Positions 10,641-20,332 are shown, counted from the stretch's first letter. The stretch: DNA of 64,000 nt from Paraburkholderia diazotrophica (GCF_900108945.1 NZ_FNYE01000003.1:349402-413401); one strand, 5' to 3'. Notes: generated by a model from the letters alone, not told the origin. Numbers and translations are program-made.

Positions 10641-10754
10641 GTGCGTGCGCTTGCCACCAAACCGAACACCAAACCGAAAGATAGCCGTCGCGGCATTGCC
10701 GCCGCTTCCCACGTTAAGCTTGCAAAAACACAGCAAGCGAAGCAACGGGACGAC

Positions 10755-12242
10755 ATGGACATCCACATCGCCGTCGAGGGCCGCCACGATCTCGCCGGGC
10801 AGATCTACCGGCAACTGCGGGCGGGGATCATCGAAGGACGCCTTGCGGGCGGCACGCAACTGCCGTCGACACGCGATCTCGCGACGCAACTCGGCGTGTC
10901 CCGCAAGACGACGCTCGACGTATTCGAGCGTCTGCTTGCCGAAGGCTTCCTGAATGCGCGCGCGGGCTCGGGCACATTCGTCGCCGAAGGATTGCAGCGC
11001 CTGCCCGCCGAACGTCCGGCACACGCGCGCGTCGCCCATGACGCGCTGGGCTTGCATGGCTCAAGCACCGCTGCGCGATCCAGCGCCCGCGCGCAACCGG
11101 TGTGGTCCGCCGTGCCCGAAGTGCTCGGTCCGCAGCCGACGCTCGGCGCGTCGTTCGACTTTATCGGCGGCATCACCGACAAGTCGCATTTTCCGTTCGA
11201 CGTCTGGCGCCGCTGCGTGAATCACGCGCTGCGCGTGCAATCGCGTGGACGCGGCATCTATCGCGATGCCGCCGGCGAACAGGAGCTGCGGCTTGCGATT
11301 GCGCGCTATCTAGCGTTCAGCCGCGCGGTCTCGAGCAACTGGGAGGACATCATCGTGACGCAGGGCGCGCAGCACGCGCTCGATCTGATCGCGCGCGTCA
11401 CGCTGCGCCCCGGCGACGTGGCCGTTGTCGAAGATCCCGGTTATCCGCCCGCGCGCGCCTGTCTGACGGCAGTGGGCGCGAAGGTCGTGCCCGTGCCCGT
11501 CGATGCCGATGGCCTGATCGTCAGCAAGCTGCCGAAGAACGCGCGCCTCGTCTACGTGACGCCGTCGCATCAGTTTCCGCTCGGCATGCCGATGAGTCTT
11601 GCGCGGCGCGTCGAACTGCTCGAATGGGCGCAGCAACGCGATGCCATCATCATCGAAGACGACTACGACTGCGAATACCGCTTCGAAGGCCGGCCGATGG
11701 AGCCTTTGAAAAGCCTCGATCGCGCGGGCCTCGTCGCCTACGTGGGAACGTTTTCGAAGACGATCTTTCCTGAGCTGCGCGTCGGATACACGGTGCCGCC
11801 CGCGTCGCTGTTCGACACGTTGAAGAAGGCGAGGCAGATCGGCGACTGGCATGGCTGCTCGCTGACCCAGACGGCTCTGGGCAGCTTCATGCTGAACGGC
11901 GACTTCGCGAAGCACGTCAAGCGCATGCACAAGCTCTACGCCGCGCGCCGCGCGTGCCTGCTCGCGCATCTTCAAGGCGGCCTCGCGCGCTGGTTCGAGC
12001 CGATCGTGCCGACGGCGGGTATTCACCTGGCCGCGCTGCTCAAGGCGCCGCTCACGGAAGCCGCCGTGATCGAAGCGGCGCGAGACGAGTCGATTGCGCT
12101 GCATGGTCTCGCGCCTTTCTTCGTTCGCGCGAAACAGCGACCGGGGTTCATCTTTGGCTATGGCGGCATCGAGGCGGACCATATCGATGCCCCGCTCACG
12201 AAGCTCGCGAAGCTGATGCCGCGTGTCGAATCAAGGACTTGA
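10755..12242 (+). CDS. MocR-type regulator (GntR winged helix fused to a PLP aminotransferase-like domain)
   Basis: A 495-residue protein. Residues 1-78 are a GntR winged helix (LPSTRDLATQLGVSRKT). After a linker, residues 130-490 form a fold-type I aminotransferase domain with the MocR-typical TPSHQFPLG (269-277), EDDYDCEYR and the PLP-binding Lys in GTFSKTI (Lys335). PdxR and GabR are the characterised relatives; they sense PLP or amino-acid/PLP adducts. The ATG at 10755 gives the right N-terminus, whereas the frame is open upstream without a ribosome site. No vitamin B6 gene is adjacent, so its target is unclear. Confidence 0.9.
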   Translation: MDIHIAVEGRHDLAGQIYRQLRAGIIEGRLAGGTQLPSTRDLATQLGVSRKTTLDVFERLLAEGFLNARAGSGTFVAEGLQRLPAERPAHARVAHDALGLHGSSTAARSSARAQPVWSAVPEVLGPQPTLGASFDFIGGITDKSHFPFDVWRRCVNHALRVQSRGRGIYRDAAGEQELRLAIARYLAFSRAVSSNWEDIIVTQGAQHALDLIARVTLRPGDVAVVEDPGYPPARACLTAVGAKVVPVPVDADGLIVSKLPKNARLVYVTPSHQFPLGMPMSLARRVELLEWAQQRDAIIIEDDYDCEYRFEGRPMEPLKSLDRAGLVAYVGTFSKTIFPELRVGYTVPPASLFDTLKKARQIGDWHGCSLTQTALGSFMLNGDFAKHVKRMHKLYAARRACLLAHLQGGLARWFEPIVPTAGIHLAALLKAPLTEAAVIEAARDESIALHGLAPFFVRAKQRPGFIFGYGGIEADHIDAPLTKLAKLMPRVESRT

Positions 12243-12397
12243 AGCTCGACGATTCGCGCTGGACAGGTGTGTCGAATTCGCTTGCCGTTCACGTTTACCC
12301 CTTAAAAACAGGCGTGAAATGCGAGAGGTAGTCTGCGCCACGCAACAAACCGTAACCGTTACACACAAAAGATTCGCTCAGAAACCAAAAGCGCTTG

Positions 12398-12403
12398 TAG
12401 AAT
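12398..12403 (+). promoter_or_regulatory. Candidate -10 element for the HU-like gene
   Basis: TAGAAT, preceded by TTG, lies 69 bases before the HU-like start codon in an AT-rich stretch. No convincing -35 hexamer was found. Confidence 0.3.
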
Positions 12404-12471
12404 CCGGCCTTGAAGCGTGTGCATATCGCGTGCGCTTCTCGCTTTTACTGAACCCTAGAGGTAGGAGAAAC

Positions 12472-12924
12472 ATGGCGACTTCCGCAAAAAAGGTAGCCAA
12501 GAAGGCTGCTACGGTACCGACCAAGAAGGTTGCTGCAAAGAAAGCTGCTGCTCCCGCAAAGAAAGTCACGGCTAAGAAGGTCGCCGTGAAGGCGTCCGGC
12601 GCTCCGTCGCCGATCAAGGACACCTTCACGAAGGCCTCGCTGGCTGCACACGTTGCGGAGCGCGCGGGCGTCGAGCCGAAGTCGGCGAAGGCAGTTCTGG
12701 CTGCTCTCGAAGACACGATCCTCGGTTCCGTTCACAAGAAGGGCGCTGGCGAATTCACGCTGTCGGGTCTTCTGAAGATCGTCGTTCAGGCTGTTCCGGC
12801 GAAGAAAAAGCGCTTCGGCAAGGACCCGTTCACGGGTGAAGAGCGCTGGTTCCCGGCCAAGCCGGCAAGCGTGCGTATCAAGGCACGCGCGCTGAAAAAG
12901 CTGAAGGACGCAGCAGCAGCGTAA
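12472..12924 (+). CDS. HU-like DNA-binding protein with lysine/alanine-rich N-terminal tail
   Basis: A 150-residue nucleoid protein. Residues 1-45 are a tail of repeated AAKK/PAKK-like units resembling histone H1-type tails. Residues 48-150 match the HU/IHF fold: a helical TKASLAAHVAERAGV start, GEFTLSGLLKIVV, and the beta-arm region FGKDPFTGEERWFPAKPASVR. The start at 12472 is preceded by TAGGAG, whereas the frame is open 249 bases further upstream. Such tailed HU proteins are common in Burkholderiales and presumably compact DNA. It is followed by a strong terminator and appears monocistronic. Confidence 0.88.
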   Translation: MATSAKKVAKKAATVPTKKVAAKKAAAPAKKVTAKKVAVKASGAPSPIKDTFTKASLAAHVAERAGVEPKSAKAVLAALEDTILGSVHKKGAGEFTLSGLLKIVVQAVPAKKKRFGKDPFTGEERWFPAKPASVRIKARALKKLKDAAAA

Positions 12925-12969
12925 TCGATGTCGACGGCAGCGGCGCAAACCGCTGCCGCGTTCATCCCG

Positions 12970-13004
12970 ATCCCCGCAACGCGCAAGCGTGCGGGGATTT
13001 TTTT
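12970..13004 (+). terminator. Intrinsic terminator of the HU-like gene
   Basis: ATCCCCGCA (12970-12978) pairs with TGCGGGGAT (12990-12998) and is followed by a T-run. A second strong hairpin, CGGCAGCGG/CCGCTGCCG, precedes it at 12934-12957. Confidence 0.88.
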
Positions 13005-13295
13005 GTCTGCACGCATTCGTGACTGCATCGTCCCTGCATTGCGTCACATTCCCAAAGACGGTTCGCGTCTGCATCGAATCGAGCCGCGTGCGCGACGCCA
13101 CGCACTTTAGTGGCGCATCGCGTACCGCCGCGCTACGATGGCGTCGGGTCGTCTGCCCATCCGCGTGCGCGCTTCGAGTGCATCCGCTGCACGCCGCGCG
13201 TGTAAAGGAAATGGCATAACGCTTGCTTGAACGTGATCGACAACCGAATGCGCAGCGCATTCGCCTTCGATCCGACAAAAAGAGTGGGGCGTGAC

Positions 13296-14705
13296 ATGCG
13301 ATGCTATGACGAGATGCGTCATTACGATGACGCCGTGCGGCCGCATTATCAGCGGTTCGAACGCTGGCTCGTGCAGCAGGGCAACGAAGCGATCGCGAGA
13401 AAGCGGGCTGAAGCCGATCTTCTGTTTCGCCGGGTCGGCATCACGTTCGCGGTCAACGGCGATCTGTCCGGCACCGAGCGTCTCATCCCGTTCGATCTGA
13501 TTCCGCGCATCATCCCGCGCGGCGAGTGGCAGACGCTCGAAGCGGGACTGCGGCAGCGCGTGCAGGCGCTCAATCTCTTCATCCACGACGTCTATCACGA
13601 GCGCAAGATCGTGCGCGCGGGCGTCGTGCCCGCCGATCAGGTTTACACCAACGCGCAGTACCGGCCGGAGATGCAGGGCGTCGACGTGCCGCTCGGCGTC
13701 TATGCGCACATCGCGGGCGTCGATGTCGTGCGCGCCGGCGAGAACGGCGACTTTTACGTGCTCGAAGACAACCTGCGCGTGCCGTCGGGTGTCTCGTACA
13801 TGCTGGAGAACCGCAAGATGATGATGCGGCTCTTCCCCGAACTCTTCGTGCAGAACCGCATCGCGCCCGTCGCGCACTATCCCGACCTGCTGCTCGATAC
13901 GCTGCGCTCGGTGGCGCCTGCGGGCGTCGACGATCCCGTCGTCGTCGTACTGACGCCCGGCATGTACAACTCCGCTTACTTCGAGCACACGTTCCTCGCG
14001 CAGCAGATGGGCGTCGAGCTGGTGGAAGGCAAGGACCTGTTCGTCGACGACAACTACGTGTTCATGCGCACGACGCAGGGGCCGCGGCGCGTCGACGTGA
14101 TCTACCGGCGCGTCGACGACGACTTTCTCGATCCGCTCGCATTCCGTCCGGATTCGGCGCTCGGCGTGCCGGGACTGTTGACGTCGTATCGCGCGGGCCG
14201 CGTGGCGCTCGCGAACGCGATGGGCACGGGCATCGCCGACGACAAGTCGATCTATCCGTACGTGCCCGAGATGATCGAGTTCTATCTGGGCGAGAAGCCG
14301 ATCCTGAATAACGTGCCGACCTACCAGTGCCGCAAGCCGGACGATCTCGCGTACACGCTCGCGCATCTTCCCGAACTCGTCGTCAAGGAAGTGCACGGCG
14401 CGGGCGGCTACGGGATGCTGGTCGGGCCGGCGTCGACGTCGGCGGAAATCGAGGCGTTCCGCCAGCGGCTGATCGAGAAGCCGGCGGGCTACATCGCGCA
14501 GCCGACGCTCGCGCTGTCCGCGTGCCCGACGTTCGTCGAAGCGGGCATTGCGCCGCGCCACATCGATCTGCGTCCGTTCGTGCTGTCGGGCAAGACGGTG
14601 ACGATGTGCGCGGGCGGACTCACGCGCGTTGCGTTGCAGGAGGGCTCGCTCGTCGTCAACTCATCGCAAGGGGGCGGCACGAAAGACACCTGGATGGTCG
14701 ACTGA
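13296..14705 (+). CDS. Circularly permuted type 2 ATP-grasp protein (DUF404/DUF407)
   Basis: A 469-residue protein of the permuted ATP-grasp family. It is predicted to form amide bonds (peptide tagging or ligation), though no reaction is established. Recognisable segments are the N-terminal MRCYDEMR, GVYAHIAGVDVVRAGENGDF with the following LEDNLRVPSGVSYM (about residues 155-185), VVLTPGMYNSAYFEH, VIYRRVDDDF and the C-terminal VKEVHGAGGYGMLVGP. I took ATG 13296 as the start because homologues begin MRCYDE; the frame is open 69 bases further. It is followed by alpha-E and transglutaminase genes, a set known to co-occur with the Anbu proteasome homologue, which here lies at 46.0 kb. Confidence 0.85.
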   Translation: MRCYDEMRHYDDAVRPHYQRFERWLVQQGNEAIARKRAEADLLFRRVGITFAVNGDLSGTERLIPFDLIPRIIPRGEWQTLEAGLRQRVQALNLFIHDVYHERKIVRAGVVPADQVYTNAQYRPEMQGVDVPLGVYAHIAGVDVVRAGENGDFYVLEDNLRVPSGVSYMLENRKMMMRLFPELFVQNRIAPVAHYPDLLLDTLRSVAPAGVDDPVVVVLTPGMYNSAYFEHTFLAQQMGVELVEGKDLFVDDNYVFMRTTQGPRRVDVIYRRVDDDFLDPLAFRPDSALGVPGLLTSYRAGRVALANAMGTGIADDKSIYPYVPEMIEFYLGEKPILNNVPTYQCRKPDDLAYTLAHLPELVVKEVHGAGGYGMLVGPASTSAEIEAFRQRLIEKPAGYIAQPTLALSACPTFVEAGIAPRHIDLRPFVLSGKTVTMCAGGLTRVALQEGSLVVNSSQGGGTKDTWMVD

Positions 14706-14834
14706 CCGCATTCGACCGATGTTCTGAAGAGCGGGCGTCCGCCCATCACGATGGACGCCGCGCGAAAAACGGGCAACCCGGCGCGCTCCGCATCACACTG
14801 ACGGACGCGCGCCTCATCAACACGGAAAGCCGAC

Positions 14835-15785
14835 ATGCTGAGCCGCACCGCCGATCATCTGTTCTGGATGGCCCGTTACATGGAGCGCGCCGAGAACACC
14901 GCGCGCATGCTCGACATCAACCTGAAAGCGCAACTGCTGCCGCAGACGCCCGATCAGGAAGAGCGCGCGCAGCGTTCGGTGCTGCGCATCTCCGAGCTCG
15001 AGGACGCGTTCGCGCAGCGCCACGCGGAGCCGACGCGCGAAAACGTGCTCGATTTCATGGTCGCCGATCCGGCGAATCCGTCGAGCATTCATGCGTGCCT
15101 GCAGGCGGCGCGCGAGAACGCGCGCGCGGTGCGCGGCACGCTGACGACGGAGTGGTGGGAAACGATCAACGACACGTGGCTCGAGTTCAACGAGCGCACG
15201 CGCCACGGCCAGGTGGCGAGCAATCCCGCCGCGCTGTTCGAATGGGTGAAGTTCCGCTCGCATCTGTCGCGCGGCGTGACGATCGGCACCGCGTTACAGG
15301 ACGACGCGTTCTTCTTCACGCAGCTCGGCACCTTCCTCGAACGCGCGGACAATACGGCGCGCATTCTCGACGTGCGTTTCGCCGATGCAGAGCCGAATTC
15401 GCGCGAGGCCGCCCGTCAGCTCGAAGACTTCTATTACTGGACGTCGATCCTGAGTTCGGTGTCGGCGCTGGAAATCTACCGCAAGGTGTATCGCGATGTC
15501 GTGACGCCCGCGCGCGTCGTCGAGCTGATGATCCTCAATTCGCAGATGCCACGTTCGCTGCTGGCGTCGCTCGACGGCGTCTGCGAGAACCTCGCGATGT
15601 TGCGCACGCAAGGCTCGAACCAGTGCGAGCGCTTCGCCGGCAAGCTGCGCGCCGAGCTGCTTTACGCGGATATCCGGCAGATCTTCGAAGCCGGCCTGCA
15701 TGCGTGGCTCACGCAATTCCTTGCCCGCGTGTTCGAACTCGGCAACATGGTCGCGCGGACCTATCTGATGCTGGCTGTTGCATGA
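14835..15785 (+). CDS. Alpha-E domain protein (DUF403)
   Basis: A 316-residue, almost entirely helical protein beginning MLSRTADHLFWMARYMERAENTA on the DNA strand's + sense, the hallmark N-terminus of the alpha-E family. Conserved features include FLERADNTARILDVR near residues 172-186 and YYWTSILSSVSALEIYRKVY near 202-221. No enzymatic role is established. It invariably accompanies permuted ATP-grasp proteins, and comparative work infers a shared peptide-synthesis or tagging function. It starts 129 bases after the ATP-grasp stop and ends 13 bases before the transglutaminase start. Confidence 0.86.
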   Translation: MLSRTADHLFWMARYMERAENTARMLDINLKAQLLPQTPDQEERAQRSVLRISELEDAFAQRHAEPTRENVLDFMVADPANPSSIHACLQAARENARAVRGTLTTEWWETINDTWLEFNERTRHGQVASNPAALFEWVKFRSHLSRGVTIGTALQDDAFFFTQLGTFLERADNTARILDVRFADAEPNSREAARQLEDFYYWTSILSSVSALEIYRKVYRDVVTPARVVELMILNSQMPRSLLASLDGVCENLAMLRTQGSNQCERFAGKLRAELLYADIRQIFEAGLHAWLTQFLARVFELGNMVARTYLMLAVA

Positions 15786-15798
15786 CGGAGTCCCCTCA

Positions 15799-16605
15799 AT
15801 GTTTCTCTCGATCCGCCACGACACATCCTACCGCTACGAATCGACGGTCCATTATTCGATCCAGCAACTGCGCCTCACGCCGTCGAGCGGTGCTTCGCAG
15901 GTCGTGCGGCGCTGGACGCTCGATGCGCCGGGCAAGCTCGACTCGACCTTCGACGCCTACGGCAACGTGCTGCACACGCTCGTGCTGAACAAGCCACACG
16001 ACGAGATTCGCGTGCACGTATCGGGCGAAATCGACACTTTTCCATTGATCGATGGGCGGCTCGGCGATGGCGCGGGCGCGATCCCGCTCGAGCATTTCAC
16101 GTGCGCGACGCGGCTGACCGAGTGCGATTCCGCGATTCGCGAACTGGCTGCGTCGGCGCCGCCCCTCGACAGGCCGGCGGCGCTGATCGCGCTGGCCGAG
16201 AAAATCGTCGAGCGCGTGACGTTCGAGCCGGGTGTAACGGGCGTGGCGAGCACGGCGTCGCAGGCGCTCGCGCTCGGCAAGGGCGTCTGCCAGGATCACG
16301 CGCATCTGATGCTCGCGTGCTGCCGCGCGCGCGGCCTGCCGGCGCGCTACGTGAGCGGCTATATCGAACCCGGCGACGTCGAGCATGCGGCGAGTCACGC
16401 GTGGGTCGATGTGTGGCTCGCGGGGCTGGGCTGGGTTTCCGTCGATGTCACGCACGCGGCGTTCGCCAGCGAGATGTATTGCCGGCTCGCGGCGGCGCGT
16501 GATTACGAAGCGGCGTCGCCCGTGCGCGGACGGAGGATCGGCGGGCTGGAGGAGACGCTCGATGTGTCGGTTGCGGTGAGGGCGCAGGAGCAGGTGGGGC
16601 AGTAG
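15799..16605 (+). CDS. Transglutaminase-like cysteine protease/amidase
   Basis: A 268-residue protein with an N-terminal beta-rich domain (bacterial transglutaminase N region, MFLSIRHDTSYRYES) and a transglutaminase core carrying the triad Cys164 (GKGVCQDHAH), His200 (ASHAWVDVW) and Asp216 (SVDVTH). The expected chemistry is cleavage or formation of amide bonds through a thioester. The start ATG at 15799 follows GGAG; an in-frame upstream start lies inside the alpha-E gene. It completes the ATP-grasp / alpha-E / transglutaminase set. Anbu would normally be expected next but is found only at 46001. Confidence 0.86.
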   Translation: MFLSIRHDTSYRYESTVHYSIQQLRLTPSSGASQVVRRWTLDAPGKLDSTFDAYGNVLHTLVLNKPHDEIRVHVSGEIDTFPLIDGRLGDGAGAIPLEHFTCATRLTECDSAIRELAASAPPLDRPAALIALAEKIVERVTFEPGVTGVASTASQALALGKGVCQDHAHLMLACCRARGLPARYVSGYIEPGDVEHAASHAWVDVWLAGLGWVSVDVTHAAFASEMYCRLAAARDYEAASPVRGRRIGGLEETLDVSVAVRAQEQVGQ

Positions 16606-17450
16606 GGCGTTTCTCGTCTGCAAGGTGTCTTTAGTCGCGCAATCGACTGCGTTGCAGTCCATCGAAAACATATGGTCTCGCTGCCGCATAGCTGGCTGAT
16701 GTCATTCCCATAGAAACATCGCCCGGATTTTCATAGACGTCCGTCGACCGATCGCGTTGCTCGATTTAACAATGACCGGTCCATTTACGTCCCTTAATAA
16801 ATTGAAAGAAGGCGCAGCATTTTTTTAAAGCGATGAATGAAGTCCAAACCTGCCGGCCGATGCAGTCGATGTCACTGCACCATTCCCAGATTCCAGGCTA
16901 TTTCGGATGATTTCTACTTAATTTATGGGGCAAACGTTTGTACGGTGTTCCGATAGCTCAAGCCAGCAGCCAACTGTCCGTTAACAGTAGTACGGGCAAA
17001 ACAGGACATCACCGTCGCTCAGCAATGCGGACAGCACCGGGTTCCAATACGGGCGATTAACCATCTGAGGACCTTGCTACGCGCAAGGGTGCCCTTCGCG
17101 GCATTTCGCCGCTCCAATTTGCGTGCACAGCGCTGTGCTTGCCCGAAAATGTCCACTGGAGTTTTGAGATAATGAGCGTCGGGCTCGCATCAGGGAATGG
17201 CTTATTTCGCGTTTGTTCGCAGGTGACGAGCTGCAGAAATAACGACGATACGGCTGTTTCAGCTGTCTACGGGGTTGGGATTGCAGAACATCAGGGAACG
17301 CGCGCTGGCGCCCGTGCGCGGCAGGTAGCCTATCGCGCGCAGGCGGAAGGCGGACCACCTTCTGCCTGCGATACGGCCAGTTCAGCGGGCGCACTACCTT
17401 GCGAGCTTCTGGCGGCCGTGTTCGTGCCGGACTTCGCGCCGGCTGCGCGC
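16606..17450. other. Gene-poor, relatively AT-rich region
   Basis: No credible coding sequence is seen on either strand: open frames here are short or are antisense shadows of dgkA. Base composition drops noticeably at 16740-16960. A hairpin of 13 paired positions (one G-T wobble) lies at 17338-17370 (CGCAGGCGGAAGG with CCTTCTGCCTGCG). The position, right after the transglutaminase gene and before the polysaccharide block, suits an insertion boundary. Confidence 0.5.
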
Positions 17451-17873
17451 TCAGAACAGCGATCTTATCCAGTTCGCGGCCAGCGGGCCGCACAGCGTGA
17501 TCCACGCGATTGCACAGATCAGCACGGCGACAGTGACTGCCGCGCTGCCACAGTCTTTTGCTCGACCGGAGAGTTCGTGCCGGTCAGGCGAGATGCGATC
17601 GACGGTGGCCTCGATGCCCGAATTGACAAGTTCGACAAGCAGGACCAGCAGCGTGGTTGCGACAAGCATCACGCGCTCGACCGTGGGCAGCGGCACGATC
17701 GCAGCAGATGGAATCAGCACCATAGCGGCGATCAGTTCCTGACGGAACGCGCTTTCGTGGCGCACGGTTGCGACGAACCCCCGATACGAGTGGCGCAGCG
17801 CGAACAGCCCTCGCAGCGGACCGTTGCGCTTGCACGTTTTTGCGGGTGACGTCGAATCAGTCGATCGACTCAT
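17451..17873 (-). CDS. dgkA: Diacylglycerol kinase, DgkA type
   Basis: A 140-residue small integral-membrane lipid kinase that recycles diacylglycerol to phosphatidic acid. It carries the family signature VELVNSGIEATVDRIS followed by HELSGRAKDCGSAAV (about residues 80-113), including the catalytic Glu of the ELVNS segment. Three hydrophobic helices are visible (about 47-63, 67-87 and 110-130). It diverges from the cellulose operon. Notably, BcsG uses phosphatidylethanolamine as phosphoethanolamine donor and releases diacylglycerol, so DgkA could recycle that by-product; this link is an inference from location. Confidence 0.92.
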   Translation of the reverse strand: MSRSTDSTSPAKTCKRNGPLRGLFALRHSYRGFVATVRHESAFRQELIAAMVLIPSAAIVPLPTVERVMLVATTLLVLLVELVNSGIEATVDRISPDRHELSGRAKDCGSAAVTVAVLICAIAWITLCGPLAANWIRSLF

Positions 17874-17912
17874 GATGGGACCAATAAATTAATTGCCGGA
17901 AGTTATCACAAA

Positions 17913-18041
17913 GTGCTGCCGCCATTGACCTCGCCGGAATTGCAACCGGCGCTCTCCGACTCCTTGCTCGCTTTACTGAATGACCATCTGACGGTGCCGC
18001 GCGTCGCGCGCATGCTTGCCAGCGAGTCGACGCGCTCATGA
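17913..18041 (+). CDS. Possible 42-residue leader ORF overlapping bcsB
   Basis: From GTG 17913 a frame of 42 codons runs to a TGA at 18039 that overlaps the bcsB start (ATGA), the usual layout of translationally coupled genes. GGAAG lies about ten bases before the GTG. About 80 percent of third codon positions are G or C, as in the flanking genes. The peptide is Leu- and Ser-rich with predicted helix and matches no Bcs protein I recognise. The alternative is a non-coding leader. Confidence 0.4.
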   Translation: MLPPLTSPELQPALSDSLLALLNDHLTVPRVARMLASESTRS

Positions 18042-20329
18042 AAACATTCGTGTCGGCTTGTCTCGCCGCATCGCTTGCGGGTGCGTCCCTCGTATTTGCC
18101 GGTCTCCCGGCGCATGCACAAACTACGGCTGACTCTGCTGTGCGTACGTCGGCGACGCATGTTGCCGCCAGCGTGCCGGGAGGCGCGGACGCGCGCGTCG
18201 CGTCCTCATCGGTTGCCTCTGCGCAGCATGTTTCATTCGCTGCATTGGGGGCCTGGCAGCCGCTCAATCTGCATGGTCTCGACGACACGCGCACTGTGAA
18301 TCTGGGCGTGCGGCTCGATCATGCCGTGAGTGCAGCATGGCTGCGTCTGCGGTTCACGTACTCGCCGGCGCTCGTCTTTCCGATCTCGCACATGAAGGTG
18401 ATGCTCAACGGCGAGGCGTTCGCGACCGTGCCGTTCGACCGCGAGCATGCGGGCCAGATGGTGACTCAGGATATTCCGCTCGATCCGCGTTTTCTGACCG
18501 ACTACACGCAGATCGGCCTCAACCTCGTCGCGCATTACACGCTCGACCATTGCGAGGACCCGGATAGTTCTGCCCTGTGGGCCCAGATAAGCCCCGCGAG
18601 CGAGGTGATCCTGCAAACTTCGCCGATCCGTCTGCCCAACGATCTGGCGTTGCTGCCTGCACCATTCTTCGACCGGCGCGACGTCGGCCGGCTCGATCTG
18701 CCGTTCGTGCTGCCGCCGTCGCCCGACAACGCGACGCTGCGCAGCGCGGCGATCGTCGCGTCGTGGTTCGGCGCGCTCGCCGACTATCGCGGCGCGCGCT
18801 TTCCGGCGCTCGACGCGTTGCCAGCCAACAGTCACGCCGTCGTAATCGGCACGCGCGCGCAGTTGCCGGCCGCACTCTCGCTGCCGGATGTCGACGGGCC
18901 GATGCTGATCGTCGCGGACAACCCGAGCGCGCCCGCGCAGAAGCTGCTCGTCGTCACGGGGCGCGACGCGAGCGAAGTCGATGAGGCTGCCTACGCACTC
19001 GTTCTCGGCAAGAACGCGATGTCGGGGCCGGCCGTGCGCGTCTCACAGGTCGATATCGGCGCGCCGCGCAAGCCATATGACGCGCCTCGCTGGCTGCCCG
19101 TGGACCGGAAGGTGGCGTTCCACGAACTCGTCGACAACACGCAGCAACTACAGGTGACGGGCAGCACGCCGGACGCGATCCGGCTCAACCTGCGCGTGCC
19201 CGCCGACATTTTCTCGTGGAGCGGAGCGGGCGTGCCGCTCGAGCTCAAGTATCGCTACACCGCGCCGACGGTGCAGAACAACTCCGCTCTCGCCATCGAC
19301 ATCAACGATCAGCTTGTGAAGTCCTACCGGCTTGCGCCAGCGAAAGCCGACGATGCCCAGGGCCATCTGCAATTGCCGCTGCTGCCGGCTGCAGGCGGAG
19401 GCGCGGCGAGCGCGCTGGAGATTCCTGCTTTTCGCGTCGGCAGTGCGAACCAGCTGCAACTGCGCTTCCGTCTCGACTCGCAGAAGACGGGGCTGTGCCA
19501 GGGTGTCGCGGCGAATCCCGTACAGGCCGCGATCGACCCCGACTCGACAATCGACTTTTCGCGCTTCATTCACTATGCGGAGATGCCCAATCTCGCGTAC
19601 TTCTCGAACAGTGGTTTTCCGTTCACGCGGTATGCAGACCTTGCGCAGACTGCCGTCGTGATCCCCGATCATCCGTCGCGCGAAGAACTCGAATCCCTGT
19701 TGACGGTGCTCGGACATATGGGGCAGTGGACGGGGCTGCCGTCGTTGCGCGTGCAGATCACGCGCCCGTCGGAACTCCCGTCGGTGCCCGACAAGGATCT
19801 GCTCGTGATCGGCACGGGCGATTCGATGCCGCTCTTCGCACGTTGGCGCGCGAGCCTGCCGCTCGCGATCGACGGGGCCAAGGGCGGCATCCAGCCGGCG
19901 TCTTTCTCCGTCCGTGAGCACTGGCGTGATGGTTCGCTGTTGCCGAAGGGCGGCGCGCACCTCGACCGCGATGGTGCGCTCGCTGCGTTGATCGGATTCG
20001 AAGCGCCCGGCAGCCGTCATCGAAGCGTCGTTGCATTGACGGCGACCGACGAAGCACATCTCCCTGCGCTGCTCGATGCATTCGACAAGGCCGATCGCGT
20101 GGGCAAGGTGCAGGGCGACGTCGCGCTGATCCGTGCGGATTCGGTGGAAAGCATGCGGGTCGGGCCGACCTATCTGGTTGGCGAACTGCCGTGGTACGCG
20201 CCGCTGTGGCGCTATGCCATCCAGCATCCGTTGCTGCTTGGCGTTCTCGGCGTGATTGCGGGTCTTCTGCTGGCGATCGGCGCATTCGCAGGTTTGCAGG
20301 CGCTCGCAGAGCGGCGGCGGGGAATCTGA
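18038..20329 (+). CDS. bcsB: Cellulose synthase periplasmic subunit BcsB
   Basis: A 763-residue protein with a signal peptide (residues 1-28, ending AHA), a long periplasmic region of alternating carbohydrate-binding and flavodoxin-like domains, and a single C-terminal membrane anchor near residues 732-757 followed by a basic tail. In the family, BcsB docks on BcsA and guides the nascent glucan across the periplasm. Typical segments are LRLRFTYSPAL, HYTLDHCEDP and YFSNSGFPF. It leads the operon here, instead of following bcsA as in E. coli. The start is coupled to a small upstream frame. Confidence 0.93.
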   Translation: MKTFVSACLAASLAGASLVFAGLPAHAQTTADSAVRTSATHVAASVPGGADARVASSSVASAQHVSFAALGAWQPLNLHGLDDTRTVNLGVRLDHAVSAAWLRLRFTYSPALVFPISHMKVMLNGEAFATVPFDREHAGQMVTQDIPLDPRFLTDYTQIGLNLVAHYTLDHCEDPDSSALWAQISPASEVILQTSPIRLPNDLALLPAPFFDRRDVGRLDLPFVLPPSPDNATLRSAAIVASWFGALADYRGARFPALDALPANSHAVVIGTRAQLPAALSLPDVDGPMLIVADNPSAPAQKLLVVTGRDASEVDEAAYALVLGKNAMSGPAVRVSQVDIGAPRKPYDAPRWLPVDRKVAFHELVDNTQQLQVTGSTPDAIRLNLRVPADIFSWSGAGVPLELKYRYTAPTVQNNSALAIDINDQLVKSYRLAPAKADDAQGHLQLPLLPAAGGGAASALEIPAFRVGSANQLQLRFRLDSQKTGLCQGVAANPVQAAIDPDSTIDFSRFIHYAEMPNLAYFSNSGFPFTRYADLAQTAVVIPDHPSREELESLLTVLGHMGQWTGLPSLRVQITRPSELPSVPDKDLLVIGTGDSMPLFARWRASLPLAIDGAKGGIQPASFSVREHWRDGSLLPKGGAHLDRDGALAALIGFEAPGSRHRSVVALTATDEAHLPALLDAFDKADRVGKVQGDVALIRADSVESMRVGPTYLVGELPWYAPLWRYAIQHPLLLGVLGVIAGLLLAIGAFAGLQALAERRRGI

Positions 20330-20332
20330 GCG

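Noticed and set aside
13107..14561. Long minus-strand frame opposite the ATP-grasp gene
   Set aside because: Arg/His-rich antisense shadow; the plus-strand protein is conserved.
17338..17370. Stable hairpin downstream of dgkA considered as its terminator
   Set aside because: No T-run follows on the minus strand and it is about 80 bases beyond the stop; left as an unexplained hairpin.
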